Below, piece by piece: positions 9,176 to 17,946 of a stretch of DNA of 45,471 nucleotides. Location of the stretch: positions 1 to 45,471 of the forward strand of contig PAIY01000137.1 in assembly GCA_002704825.1 (NCBI GenBank), in the 5' to 3' direction. Position numbers and translations under genes: made by a program. A model generated the notes under the pieces. That model saw only the letters and a list, made by a program, of their open reading frames with translations. It was not told the origin of the DNA and made no database searches. Source of the DNA: Phycisphaeraceae bacterium (GTDB lineage Bacteria; Planctomycetota; Phycisphaerae; Phycisphaerales; Phycisphaeraceae). Each line of letters starts with the position of its first letter. Position 1 is the first letter of the stretch.

Positions 9176-11368
9176 ATGAACGATACCCCCGGAAATCCCG
9201 GAAACCCGGAAAATCCCACCCCGATCAGCGAGATGCCTAATGAGGATTTGTTCCTCAATCGCGAATCCAGTTGGTTGGAGTTTAACCGGCGTGTGCTTCA
9301 TGAAGCATTGGACAGCCGGACGCCATTGCTTGAGCGCGTTGGTTTCCTGGCGATATTCAATTCCAATCTCGATGAATATTTTCAGAAACGGGTCGGCGGA
9401 CTCAAGCGGCAGATCAATGCTGGCGTGACCACCCGCACGGTCGATGGCATGACCGCCCAGGATCAACTGGCTTTGATCCGTTCGACCGTGCTCGAAGATC
9501 TGCAGACCCAGGCCAACTGCTTTGAGCAGCAGGTCAAGCCTGCGTTGGCTCAAGAAGGTGTTCACCTGCTGAAGTGGGATCAACTCACTGATGAAGAAAA
9601 GCAGTACACCGACGACTACTTTGAAGACAACCTTTTCCCGGTGCTCACGCCGTTGGCTGTGGACCCCGGTCACCCGTTCCCGTTCATCAGTAATCTTTCG
9701 ACTTCGCTGGGTGTGATCCTGCGTTACCCCGATGGGGCATCGACGCATGACGATGCGGAGACGGGTGAGATTCAGTTTGCCCGTGTGAAGGTGCCGCGTA
9801 TTTTGCCGCGATGGGTCCGCCTGAATGAAGGTGGCGAAGACTACCGGTTCATTCACCTGGAAGACTTGATTTACCAGTACCTCGATCGCCTGTTTGAAGG
9901 GATGATCATTGAAGACGCCATGCCGTTTCGCATTTCGCGTAATGCGGATGTTGAGCGTGATGAGGAAGACGCCGAAGACTTGTTGGAACTGGTCGAACAG
10001 GAATTGCGTGAGCGTCGCTTTGCCAAGGTCATTCGCCTTGAAGTGCCGTCCAATCCCAATGAGAAGATGGTTCGATTCCTCATGGAGGAACTGGAACTTG
10101 ATGAGAATGATGTCTACGTCATGCCTTCGGAGTTGGACTATACCGACCTGTGGCTGATTAACGGTCTGAGCATCCCGCGTTTATCCAACAAGCCCTGGCA
10201 ACCCCAGACACCGGTGCGTTTGATGGACACCGAGGCGGATATTTTCAGCATCATCCGTGGCGGTGACATTCTGGTGCATCATCCGTATGAGTCGTTTGCC
10301 AGCAGTGTCGAACGGTTCATTGCTGCTGCCGCGCGGGATCCGAAAGTCGTTGCCATCAAGTTGACGTTGTATCGCACCGCCAAGGATTCGCCGTTTATCC
10401 CGCAGTTGATTCGTGCTGCTGAGGAAGGCAAGCAGGTGGTCGTCCTCGTGGAACTCTCTGCCCGCTTTGACGAGGAACGCAACGTGCAACTCGCTCAGAC
10501 CCTGGAAAAAGCAGGCATTCACGTGGTGTACGGTTTGGTCGGCCTCAAGACGCATACCAAGACCGCGCTGGTTGTCCGGCAGGAAGTCGACGGCATGCGT
10601 TCGTACTGTCACATCGGCACCGGTAACTACAACTCCAAGACGGCAAACCTCTACACCGACCTGGGCCTGTTCACCGCCAAGCCGCACATCACCAGTGAAC
10701 TCACGCAGGTGTTCCACTTCCTCACCGGCCGAAGTCTCAAGCGCGACTTCAAGCACCTGCTTGTCGCCCCCATCAACATGAAGCGTCGGTTCTATGAACT
10801 GATCGATCGCGAGATCACCCACACCATTGCCTGGAAGGAACGCGGCGGTGATCTGAATGATCCGAATCGTCCCAAGATCATTGCCAAGATGAACAGCCTT
10901 GAAGATCGGGGCATTGTCCGCAAACTCTACGAAGCCTCACAGGCCGGTGTGCGAATCGATCTGAATGTCCGCGGGTTCTGCTGCCTTAAGCCCGGTGTCC
11001 CCGGTATGTCGGATAACATCAAGGTCATCAGCGTCATCGGCCGATTCCTCGAACACGAACGCATCTACTACTTCCACAACGAAGGCGCTCCCGAGTACTT
11101 CATCGGCTCAGCGGACTGGATGTACCGCAATCTCAATAATCGTGTTGAATGCATCACCCCCATCCAGGAACCGTCATTGCAAAAGAAACTCTGGCATATT
11201 CTCGAGACGCTGTTTAACGATCAACGTCAGGCATGGGACATGCAACCCGATGGTAAATACATCCAACGCAAACCCCAAAATGAAACGCAGGAAAAAGGCA
11301 CCCACGACATCCTCATGGAAGTCACCAAGCGCGAAATCCTCGGCGTCACCGGCAAAGGTGGCCGCTGA
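9176..11368 (+). CDS. ppk1: Polyphosphate kinase 1
   Basis: Reversibly transfers the terminal phosphate of ATP to inorganic polyphosphate. All regions of PPK1 are visible: N-terminal ESSWLEFNRRVL and NLDEYFQKRVGG, the head domain, the first catalytic phospholipase-D-like domain with IKLTLYRT and GLVGLKTHTK (the autophosphorylated His of the family), GTGNYNSKTANLYTDLGL, and the second catalytic domain with the conserved His in YYFHNEGAPEYFIGSADWM. I chose the ATG at 9176 (730 aa), preceded by AGGA; an upstream in-frame TTG at 9116 has no such site. The thrS leader begins 64 bases downstream. No ppx gene is adjacent. Confidence 0.93.
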   Translation: MNDTPGNPGNPENPTPISEMPNEDLFLNRESSWLEFNRRVLHEALDSRTPLLERVGFLAIFNSNLDEYFQKRVGGLKRQINAGVTTRTVDGMTAQDQLALIRSTVLEDLQTQANCFEQQVKPALAQEGVHLLKWDQLTDEEKQYTDDYFEDNLFPVLTPLAVDPGHPFPFISNLSTSLGVILRYPDGASTHDDAETGEIQFARVKVPRILPRWVRLNEGGEDYRFIHLEDLIYQYLDRLFEGMIIEDAMPFRISRNADVERDEEDAEDLLELVEQELRERRFAKVIRLEVPSNPNEKMVRFLMEELELDENDVYVMPSELDYTDLWLINGLSIPRLSNKPWQPQTPVRLMDTEADIFSIIRGGDILVHHPYESFASSVERFIAAAARDPKVVAIKLTLYRTAKDSPFIPQLIRAAEEGKQVVVLVELSARFDEERNVQLAQTLEKAGIHVVYGLVGLKTHTKTALVVRQEVDGMRSYCHIGTGNYNSKTANLYTDLGLFTAKPHITSELTQVFHFLTGRSLKRDFKHLLVAPINMKRRFYELIDREITHTIAWKERGGDLNDPNRPKIIAKMNSLEDRGIVRKLYEASQAGVRIDLNVRGFCCLKPGVPGMSDNIKVISVIGRFLEHERIYYFHNEGAPEYFIGSADWMYRNLNNRVECITPIQEPSLQKKLWHILETLFNDQRQAWDMQPDGKYIQRKPQNETQEKGTHDILMEVTKREILGVTGKGGR

Positions 11369-11432
11369 CCGCTTGCGGTTTAGCACTGCCTCACTCGCAT
11401 TGCCCCAGACATTTGATATCCTGTTAAACGAA

Positions 11433-11510
11433 ATGATCAAGACAACCACCACAACCACCACCGTGACTACCACGCCCGATTCGAACGGGGACGTGTCGTT
11501 GGTTGTTTGA
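11433..11510 (+). CDS. Threonine-rich leader peptide of thrS (25 aa)
   Basis: A short ORF from ATG 11433 to TGA 11508-11510 encodes 25 residues, ten of them threonine: seven consecutive Thr codons (11442-11462), a Val, then three more (11466-11474). The mix is mainly ACC with ACA, ACT and ACG. Its composition recalls the E. coli thr operon leader, but it precedes threonyl-tRNA synthetase. No good Shine-Dalgarno is seen, which weakens the case slightly. Its meaning comes from what follows: three overlapping RNA stems ending in an intrinsic terminator, then thrS. Ribosome stalling at these codons when charged tRNA-Thr is scarce would set the choice of stem. Confidence 0.82.
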   Translation: MIKTTTTTTTVTTTPDSNGDVSLVV

Positions 11511-11569
11511 ACTTGATCAAACAAATTGAAAAACCATCACGACCGTCCAACGTTGGGCGGTCGTTTTTT
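11471..11569 (+). promoter_or_regulatory. Transcription attenuator controlling thrS
   Basis: Four segments pair in mutually exclusive ways. Segment 1 CACGCCCG (11471-11478, containing the last Thr codon) pairs with segment 2 at CGGG (11486-11489) and CGTG (11492-11495). Segment 2 GGACG-t-GTCGT (11489-11499) can instead pair with segment 3 ACGACCGTCC (11539-11548): ten base pairs with one bulged T, extendable by TGG/CCA. Segment 3 otherwise forms the terminator with segment 4 (11552-11564). Stalling on the Thr codons would mask segment 1 and free segment 2, giving antitermination; a ribosome reaching the stop at 11508 would cover segment 2, giving termination. A further perfect 8-bp hairpin TTGTTTGA/TCAAACAA (11503-11524) overlaps the stop codon and could serve pausing. 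The pairings are read from sequence; the mechanism is inference. Confidence 0.8.
11539..11569 (+). terminator. Attenuator terminator hairpin before thrS
   Basis: The stem ACGACCGTCC (11539-11548) pairs with GGGCGGTCGT (11555-11564) with one G-T wobble and the loop AACGTT, and runs into six T (11564-11569). It lies 29 bases after the leader stop and 172 bases before thrS. Confidence 0.88.
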
Positions 11570-11590
11570 GTTGAATAACAAGGCATTTTT

Positions 11591-11684
11591 TTAACCACAG
11601 AGTCACAGAGACTCAGAGAAAAACAAAAGCAAGAGTAATACTCGTATTTTTTCAGGCTCTGTGTCTCTGTGCCTCTGTGGTTAA
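11591..11684. repeat. Palindromic repeat family D, copy 2
   Basis: TTAACCACAGAG at the left and CTCTGTGGTTAA at the right form a long inverted repeat nearly identical in its arms to the copy at 2678-2768, with different central bases. It is inserted between the attenuator terminator and thrS, so it lies inside the thrS 5' untranslated region. Confidence 0.82.
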
Positions 11685-11740
11685 AGACTTTTAAGCGCGA
11701 TACACTATGTAACTCGCCCAAAAACTCAGGAGTCCGACAG

Positions 11741-13816
11741 ATGAAAGTCACCCTTCCCGACGGAAGCGTTAAAGAATTTGATAGTCCGGTCACAGCCTAC
11801 GACGTGGCGATGACCATCGGTGAAGGTCTGGCCAAGGCTGCCATTGGCGCCAGGGTCAATGGTGTACTCACCGATGTGAACCGCCCCATTGAAGAAGACT
11901 GTGAGTTAGGCATTGTCACCGCACCGCGCTTCGACAAGAAGGGTAAATCCAAGTGGCGTGATGAAGCTCACGAAAAGGACGCGCTGTATCTGCTGCGTCA
12001 CTCCACCGCTCACGTCATGGCCGAAGCCATCGAACGTCTCTGGCCCGATACCGAACTGGCTTACGGCCCGCCGTTGGACAATGGGTTTTACTACGACATC
12101 AAACTCGACACGCCGATCTCAGCTGACGACTTCGTCAAGATCGAAGAGGAGATGAAGAAGATCGTCGCTGAGAACCGGGCGTTCCAACGCTACGATTTAC
12201 TCATCGACGAAGGCATGGCCAAGCTCAAAGACGAAAACAACAAGTATAAACTCGACAACGCCCAGCGTGCTGTCGAGGGTGGTAGTGCCACGCTCAGTTG
12301 GTATGTCACCGGCGAGAAAGGTCAGTGGGAAGACCTCTGCATGGGCCCGCATCTCCCAAACACGTCGCACATCGCGGCGTTCAAGGTCATGAGCATTGCC
12401 CAATCCCACTGGCATGGTGATATCGAATCCGACGCCTTCCAGCGTGTGTATGGCACAGCGTTTTTCTCGCAAGCCGATCTCGATGATCACATGGAAAAAC
12501 TCGAAGAAGCCCGCAAGCGCGATCACCGCGTTGTCGGTCGCAAACTCGGCTTGTTTGAAATCAATGACACGGTGGGCCAGGGTCTGATCCTCTGGAAACC
12601 CAACGGCGCTGTCGTTCGCCAGGAACTCCAGAATTTCATTCTCCAACACCTTGAACGCCAGGGGTACAGCCAGGTCTTCACGCCACACATCGGCAAACTC
12701 GACCTCTACCGCACCTCCGGTCACTACCCGTATTACTCCGACTCGCAATTCCCCCCGCTGGTTGACCGTGAAACCATCAAGAAACTCGGTGACGAAGGCT
12801 GTTCATGTAGTGAATTAGCCAATCATCTTGAAAACGGTGAGATCGAAGGTTATCTGCTTAAGCCCATGAACTGCCCGATGCACATCAAGATTTTTGATTC
12901 GGAAAAACGCAGTTACCGTGACCTGCCCATCCGCCTTGCCGAGTTCGGCACGGTCTACCGCTGGGAACAGTCCGGCGAACTGGGCGGCATGACGCGCGTC
13001 CGTGGCTTTACGCAGGATGACGCGCATCTGTTCGTCACCCCGGATCAGCTTGCCAAGGAAGTGCTCGGCTGTATCGAACTCGTCAAGATCGTCTTCAAAA
13101 CACTGGGCATGGATGACTACCGCGTCCGCGTGGGTCTGCGTGACCCGGACTCCACCAAGTTCGTGGGCAACAGTGATGACTGGGATCAGGCAGAAAAAGC
13201 CTGCATCGACGCCGCCCAATCGCTGGGTGTTCCGTTTTCCAAGGAACCGGGTGAAGCAGCGTTCTACGGCCCCAAGATCGACTTCGTGGTCAAGGACGTG
13301 ATCGGCCGCGAATGGCAGCTTGGCACGGTGCAGGTGGACTACCAACTGCCCCAGCGGTTCAAGCTTGAGTACATCGGTGCGGACAATGCACCGCATGTGC
13401 CGATCATGATCCACCGCGCGCCGTTTGGCTCGATGGAACGTTTTGTGGGCGTACTCATCGAACACTTCAACGGTGCCTTCCCATTGTGGCTTGCACCAGA
13501 GCAGGTCCGCGTCCTGCCGATTTCTGACAAGTTCACGGATTATGCTGAGAAAGTCCTTGCAGCACTCAAAGCCAAGGGCATGCGCGTGACGCTTGACAGT
13601 TCCAACGAACGCGTCAACGCCAAGATCAAGGATGCCCAGGAAATGAAGGTGCCTTACATGCTGGTGGTCGGCGGACGCGATGCCGACGCTGGCACGGTCA
13701 GTGTCCGCGAACGCTTTGAAGGTGACCTGGGTGCGTTGAGTCTGGAAGACTTCGTCAACCAAGCCAAAGCCGAGATCGACAGCAAGGGCGAAACCCGCGT
13801 GACGGTCAGCAAGTAA
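11741..13816 (+). CDS. thrS: Threonyl-tRNA synthetase
   Basis: Charges tRNA-Thr and edits mischarged serine. Domains in order over 691 aa: TGS (about 1-60), the editing domain with HSTAHVMAEAI near residue 87, and the class II catalytic core with RTSGHYPYYSD, the zinc Cys in MNCPMH, RLAEFGTVYRWEQSGELGGM, VRGFTQDDAHLF, GPKIDFVVKD and APFGSMERFVGVLIEH, followed by the C-terminal anticodon-binding domain. The family often has MNCPGH; here it is MNCPMH. The ATG at 11741 follows AGGAG (11728-11732) with 8 nt spacing. It is preceded by a Thr-codon leader and attenuator and followed by its own terminator. Confidence 0.95.
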   Translation: MKVTLPDGSVKEFDSPVTAYDVAMTIGEGLAKAAIGARVNGVLTDVNRPIEEDCELGIVTAPRFDKKGKSKWRDEAHEKDALYLLRHSTAHVMAEAIERLWPDTELAYGPPLDNGFYYDIKLDTPISADDFVKIEEEMKKIVAENRAFQRYDLLIDEGMAKLKDENNKYKLDNAQRAVEGGSATLSWYVTGEKGQWEDLCMGPHLPNTSHIAAFKVMSIAQSHWHGDIESDAFQRVYGTAFFSQADLDDHMEKLEEARKRDHRVVGRKLGLFEINDTVGQGLILWKPNGAVVRQELQNFILQHLERQGYSQVFTPHIGKLDLYRTSGHYPYYSDSQFPPLVDRETIKKLGDEGCSCSELANHLENGEIEGYLLKPMNCPMHIKIFDSEKRSYRDLPIRLAEFGTVYRWEQSGELGGMTRVRGFTQDDAHLFVTPDQLAKEVLGCIELVKIVFKTLGMDDYRVRVGLRDPDSTKFVGNSDDWDQAEKACIDAAQSLGVPFSKEPGEAAFYGPKIDFVVKDVIGREWQLGTVQVDYQLPQRFKLEYIGADNAPHVPIMIHRAPFGSMERFVGVLIEHFNGAFPLWLAPEQVRVLPISDKFTDYAEKVLAALKAKGMRVTLDSSNERVNAKIKDAQEMKVPYMLVVGGRDADAGTVSVRERFEGDLGALSLEDFVNQAKAEIDSKGETRVTVSK

Positions 13817-13842
13817 AAACAACGGATACAAACAACCTATCC

Positions 13843-13878
13843 AAGACCGTGTTGCAATCTGTGACACGGTCTTTTTAT
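13843..13878 (+). terminator. Intrinsic terminator of thrS
   Basis: AAGACCGTGT (13843-13852) pairs with ACACGGTCTT (13864-13873) and is followed by a T-rich tail. It starts 27 bases after the thrS stop. Confidence 0.88.
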
Positions 13879-13944
13879 TTGGAACAGACTTGAAATCACA
13901 TTTTGATCCCTGATACTCTAAACAGACTTTACGGGAGACACCTC

Positions 13945-14427
13945 ATGAATGAATCACCGTCAACGGATGAACAACCAGTCGACCCGCCACCCGCGTCACC
14001 GCGTGGGTTGGTGATTGTTGCAGGCTATGGGCCGGTGGGTCGGGTGGTGTGTGACATGCTTGAGAATGCGGGTTTTGAGATCCACGTGATCGACATCAAC
14101 AAACGGACCACCGAGAAGGAACACCCGCATAAGCGCAAGTTCATTCTCGGGGACATTCGTGATCCGACCGTGCTCATCAAAGCAGGCATCCGCCAGGCGA
14201 CAGCATTGATCCTGGGGATTCCCGATGAGGATCAGGCGGTGGTTGCATGCCGCGTTGCCCGTGAGTTATCGCCGGACATTTATATTGCTGCCCGGACGAA
14301 TTTCGTGAGTAAGGGATTGCTTGCAACACAGGCCGGGGCGGATCACGTGGTCATTGAAGAAGTGGTCACCGCCCAGGCGATGAAGGAAGCGATCATGCAC
14401 CTGGTGGAAGAAAAACAGGCTGAGTAG
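13945..14427 (+). CDS. TrkA-N (RCK_N) nucleotide-binding protein
   Basis: A 160-aa cytoplasmic protein made almost entirely of one TrkA-N/RCK_N Rossmann domain. The glycine-rich GYGPVGRVVCDML follows about 25 residues of Pro/Ser-rich tail; an acidic stretch HVIDIN marks the end of beta-2, then LGDIRDP and the C-terminal ADHVVIEEVVTAQAM. Such domains bind NAD(H) or ATP and gate potassium channels or transporters, but no TrkA-C domain, channel or transporter gene is next to it, so the partner is unknown. The ATG at 13945 follows GGGAGA with about 6 nt spacing. A family G repeat begins 9 bases after the stop. Confidence 0.85.
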   Translation: MNESPSTDEQPVDPPPASPRGLVIVAGYGPVGRVVCDMLENAGFEIHVIDINKRTTEKEHPHKRKFILGDIRDPTVLIKAGIRQATALILGIPDEDQAVVACRVARELSPDIYIAARTNFVSKGLLATQAGADHVVIEEVVTAQAMKEAIMHLVEEKQAE

Positions 14428-14435
14428 TTTCTTAT

Positions 14436-14481
14436 CTCAGGCGAGCCGCGTTGTGTCACCGCGGGTTTGATCGCAGCTGAA
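14436..14481. repeat. Palindromic repeat family G, copy 1 (CTCAGGCGAGCCGCG)
   Basis: Begins CTCAGGCGAGCCGCG and ends in an imperfect TTGATCGCAGCTGAA dyad. Two other copies are at 41841-41886 (same orientation) and 43956-44000 (inverted). Here it directly follows the TrkA-N gene. Confidence 0.75.
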
Positions 14482-14561
14482 TATCCCTACAACAGGAGCG
14501 TGATCGCTTTGCGTGGTATGATGTACGCTCAATATCCAACACCTCATTTTGGAGATCTGAT

Positions 14562-15233
14562 TTGAAACGTTCGCTACTGCTTGTTTTTGTGTTGTGTCTG
14601 ACAACGGGAACCTTGGTCCATGCTGATGAATTGGCTGATCTGCGTGCGGAGAATGCACGTCTGAAGGCTGAGAATGCTCAACTCAAACAGCGCATTGGTC
14701 AGCTTGAACAACACAATCAGCAAATCCAGGTTCAGGTGCAGCAGGCGCAGGCTCAGGCCAGGCAGGCACAGGACCAGAAGCTGGCTCACTACCTGACCGC
14801 CACGATCACAGGCGGTGGCAAGAGCGTGACCACCTTCCCGCGCCCCTTGCCGGTGACACGGGGTAAAGCGCGTCACACCAGCTACCAATTCACTGGCACG
14901 ACCAACGACAGCACGGTGACCCTGACCATCACCGCAGGCATGTCCCCGGGCATGTTCCGCACCGCCAAGGCCCTTGAACTCGTGGTCGACGGCAAGTCGA
15001 TGGACATCGCCATCGCTGACTACAACTCCAAGCGTCGTCGCAGCGGTGCCGGTTCACGCACCGGGACCACGCTCTATGACGAAACGGTCACCATCAATCT
15101 CACCCGTGAGCAATTGGCTCAACTGGCCCAGGCCGATCAGATCACCGGCAACCTGGGTGTCGCGGAACTGGGCCTTGGCCGCGAAGACTACAACCTTCTG
15201 ACGGTTTTAGCAGAGTCATTGAATATCAAGTGA
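14562..15233 (+). CDS. Secreted coiled-coil protein of unknown function
   Basis: Exported protein of 223 aa. A signal peptide covers residues 1-21 (basic KR, hydrophobic core, cleavage after VHA). Residues about 22-75 are a strongly predicted coiled coil with repeating LRAEN/LKAEN heptads passing into a Gln/Ala-rich stretch. The rest (about 80-223) is a Thr-rich, probably beta-stranded domain with no match I recognise. The start is TTG, supported by GGAG at 14551-14554 with 7 nt spacing and by the signal peptide that begins there. It stands alone between a G-family repeat and the YdjM-like gene. A role in the envelope is likely but no function can be assigned. Confidence 0.8.
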   Translation: MKRSLLLVFVLCLTTGTLVHADELADLRAENARLKAENAQLKQRIGQLEQHNQQIQVQVQQAQAQARQAQDQKLAHYLTATITGGGKSVTTFPRPLPVTRGKARHTSYQFTGTTNDSTVTLTITAGMSPGMFRTAKALELVVDGKSMDIAIADYNSKRRRSGAGSRTGTTLYDETVTINLTREQLAQLAQADQITGNLGVAELGLGREDYNLLTVLAESLNIK

Positions 15234-15319
15234 GATTCATCACTTGGCTGCCTACAATGTGAATAGTTCGTTCTCAGTTCACGCTTGTTCTGATTTTGAT
15301 TTGATCACAAGGCTCGCAC

Positions 15320-16378
15320 ATGGATCCACTGACCCAAGGCCTTCTGGGTGCCACACTCTGCGGTTCACTATTCAGTAAGCAACTCGGTCGCTGGAGTTGG
15401 GCGGTCGGTCTGGTTTCAGGCATGCTTGCCGATGCGGACATGATCGTGAGCCTGTGGATGACACCACTTGAAGCGTTGTACTATCACCGTCACTTCACGC
15501 ATACGTTCTGGTTCATCCCCATCGGCGGGTTGATCGCGTCTTTGCCGTTCATGCTCATCCCCAAGATGCGATTGCGGCGAAAGAGTCTGATCATGGCATC
15601 GATCGCTGCCTACGCGACCCATGCGCCATTGGACATGCTCACCAGCTACGGTACGCCGATCTTCTGGCCCTTCGACTACACGCGCATCAGCCTGGACATC
15701 ATGCCAATCATCGACCCGATCTTCACGTTGATTTTGCTCATCGGGATGATCGTGATGACCATCCGTCGGTCAAACATGGTGGGTCGGTTGACATTGCTTT
15801 TAGCTGGACTTTACATCGCCTTTGCTGCCACGCAACACAACCGCGCGCTCAATGCCCAGCTTGCATTGTCTGAGCATCGTAATAACAAACCTGAGATTGT
15901 CCGTGTGATGCCCACGCCGGGGAACCTGCTGGTTTGGAACAGCGTGTACAAATCCGGTGAAGCGATTTACACGGACCTCATCCGCGTGCCCCTGTCATCG
16001 GAAAAAGCGCGCATCATCGAAGGCAAACGCACGGAGATGCTGCGCAAGGAACGTGTGTTCAAGCGACACAAGATTGCAGATGACAGTCGCGTTGCCAAAG
16101 ACATCACCAACTTCGAGTGGTTTGCAGGTGGCCTGGTTGCCCCGCTTGACCGACAGCATCCAAATGAGCTTGCTGATATGCGTTATACCATCCAATGGAT
16201 GGACAACGCCCCGCTTTGGACCATCAAGCTCAAGTATGCTCAGCCGGATGCGCCTGCCCAGTTGATCTATCACCGACCGGATCGCAAAGAAGCGTTGAAT
16301 CAACTCTGGGAACTGATCAAAGCTGCCCCGGAGAACAGCAAGTCGGTGGTGGATTATTACCCGATCATTGAAGATTGA
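15320..16378 (+). CDS. YdjM/DUF457-family membrane-bound metal-dependent hydrolase
   Basis: Inner-membrane protein of the LexA-regulated YdjM-type family (PF04307-like), often annotated as a metal-dependent hydrolase; its substrate is not known. Seen: the family start MDPLTQGLLGATL, DADMIVSL, the HRHFTHTF histidine cluster near residue 55, and a second conserved H/D block YATHAPLDMLTSYGT near 97, with four or five membrane segments in the first 180 residues. The C-terminal half (about 195-352) is a soluble extension without a motif I know. An AGG lies before the ATG. It converges on the MFS gene with repeat A1 between them. Confidence 0.85.
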   Translation: MDPLTQGLLGATLCGSLFSKQLGRWSWAVGLVSGMLADADMIVSLWMTPLEALYYHRHFTHTFWFIPIGGLIASLPFMLIPKMRLRRKSLIMASIAAYATHAPLDMLTSYGTPIFWPFDYTRISLDIMPIIDPIFTLILLIGMIVMTIRRSNMVGRLTLLLAGLYIAFAATQHNRALNAQLALSEHRNNKPEIVRVMPTPGNLLVWNSVYKSGEAIYTDLIRVPLSSEKARIIEGKRTEMLRKERVFKRHKIADDSRVAKDITNFEWFAGGLVAPLDRQHPNELADMRYTIQWMDNAPLWTIKLKYAQPDAPAQLIYHRPDRKEALNQLWELIKAAPENSKSVVDYYPIIED

Positions 16379-16388
16379 TGCGAACACA

Positions 16389-16470
16389 AAGCCGTGATCC
16401 TCCCGGGGCACGGGTTGTCTTGTGCTGACGTGCGAAAGGCAACCCGTGCCGCAGGAGCGACACGGCTTTG
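16389..16470. repeat. Palindromic repeat family A, copy 1 (AAAGCCGTG...CACGGCTTT)
   Basis: An 82-base palindrome whose outer arms are AAAGCCGTG and CACGGCTTT, with inner CACGGGTTG/CAACCCGTG-type arms. It lies exactly between two convergent genes and ends in TTT on both strands, so it could terminate both. Other copies are at 17947, 27461, 28690 (half), 29770 and 32582. Confidence 0.85.
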
Positions 16471-16490
16471 ATGACGATTGATGTGTTGTC

Positions 16491-17855
16491 TTAAGCGCGC
16501 TTGGCAACCTGCATGCGTTTATACAGTCGGGCAAAACCCAACATCGCAAAGAACTGGAACACCAGCGCAACCAGGAACGTGTAAGGCCCGATCCCCTCAA
16601 AGGCAGGCAGCCAATCCCAGCCGGTCTGGCCCCAACCTTCGTAAAGCAGCATCCCGACAAACGGCGCGGTGGCACCCCGGAAACCCGTCAACGTGGCATG
16701 CACACCAATGTAGGTCACCACCTGACGACGATCCGCAAAGTCATTATGCCCAAGTTGCCAGGCCAGCATCGCCCCACCGTTGGCAACACCACGGACCAGT
16801 TGCGAGACCGCCAGCATCCAGAGCAGTCCAAAATACGTCGCCCAGAACACCAGGAAAATATTGGTCGCAAAGACAGCAGTGTGATACACACGGAACTTGG
16901 CGATGTGCGTGTTATCCAGGAATTTCGCCCAGAACTGGATGCAGATCGAACCGACAACAAACGGCATGGTCGTGCCGATGATCATGCTCCATGTATAGCC
17001 GTTGGCCATATCACGGGTCATCTCTTCGATGATGTACACGACCATGGTGGCGGTCATGATGTTACCGCTGCCGAGCATGAACTGGTTAACTTGATAGCTG
17101 CGGAAGAACTTGTCCTGCCGGAGTACTTTCCAGAAGGTGGACTTGCTGTCATCAGGGTTGTATTCGTACAGCGGTGCGGGCGAGCCCTGCGGCGTGGGTT
17201 TACTGGAAGGCATCATCTCATAGCGCAGCAGGTCGCGCTCACCGCGGATTCGGATCTTGGCAAAAAACCATGTTCCAATCAGGGCAAAGACCACCGCCAG
17301 CAGATAGACATACCGAAACATCGCCGGGTCTTTGTCCAGGAGACTGTAGCAGAGGGCCGGTGCGACCGCCATGATCACGCTGACGATGAGCATGGTCTTG
17401 CCGGTGATTTGCGCCCGGACATTTCGCCGATAGTTCTGGCGTTTGACGGTGGACAGTAGCGTGGTGATCCCCGCCAGGCAGGCACGGATGATCAGGATCA
17501 GGATGGTGAGCAGGACCCCGCCGGTAGGCGTGGTGGGCAAAGCTGCAATCCCGACCATACAGGCGATCATCAAAAATCGCACCATGGTAATGGCTTTGAT
17601 CTTGGACTTGCCCCGCGCCAAGCGCGACCAGAAAAAGCTGGTGAAATGGGCGAGCATGGGTGAAGCCATGATCAGCGAAAAGCCCAGCGGGCCGATGTCA
17701 AAGACACGTCGAGCAAGAATCCCGATGACCGAGCCTTCGACCATGGAGATGGCAACGGGGTAGGTCATTGCCGTCTGCAATTCCCGCCAATAGCTCGGTC
17801 GCGTCATGAGTGGGACGGACTGCGGGGAAAAATTCTTGACGATTCGTGCAAACAT
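16491..17855 (-). CDS. MFS-type transporter
   Basis: Multi-pass inner-membrane transporter of about 454 aa with roughly twelve hydrophobic segments in two halves separated by a cytoplasmic loop near residues 205-250. Seen: loop 2-3 SFFWSRLARGKSKIKAI, a variant of the MFS basic loop, and a similar small-residue/basic pattern in the second half. No substrate-specific motif is recognised. A GTG at 17858 immediately precedes the ATG at 17855 and either could start translation. It has no operon partner: repeat A1 bounds its 3' end and repeat A2 its 5' side. Substrate unknown. Confidence 0.8.
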   Translation of the reverse strand: MFARIVKNFSPQSVPLMTRPSYWRELQTAMTYPVAISMVEGSVIGILARRVFDIGPLGFSLIMASPMLAHFTSFFWSRLARGKSKIKAITMVRFLMIACMVGIAALPTTPTGGVLLTILILIIRACLAGITTLLSTVKRQNYRRNVRAQITGKTMLIVSVIMAVAPALCYSLLDKDPAMFRYVYLLAVVFALIGTWFFAKIRIRGERDLLRYEMMPSSKPTPQGSPAPLYEYNPDDSKSTFWKVLRQDKFFRSYQVNQFMLGSGNIMTATMVVYIIEEMTRDMANGYTWSMIIGTTMPFVVGSICIQFWAKFLDNTHIAKFRVYHTAVFATNIFLVFWATYFGLLWMLAVSQLVRGVANGGAMLAWQLGHNDFADRRQVVTYIGVHATLTGFRGATAPFVGMLLYEGWGQTGWDWLPAFEGIGPYTFLVALVFQFFAMLGFARLYKRMQVAKRA

Positions 17856-17946
17856 CACTCAAACATACCGCGTTGTCTCAAAGTTGGCGAATCGACAGTG
17901 ACAGGTTAAGTTTTGCGACCGACAACTGCTCTGCGTATCCTCAAAA

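Noticed and set aside
11474..11490. A tRNA T-arm-like sequence (CCCGTTCGAATCGGG on the minus strand)
   Set aside because: No acceptor, D or anticodon arm is present around it; on the plus strand it is the 1:2 hairpin inside the leader ORF.
12815..13867. A 350-codon minus-strand ORF opposite thrS
   Set aside because: It overlaps the catalytic core of thrS, has no recognisable domain and no ribosome-binding site; treated as a shadow.
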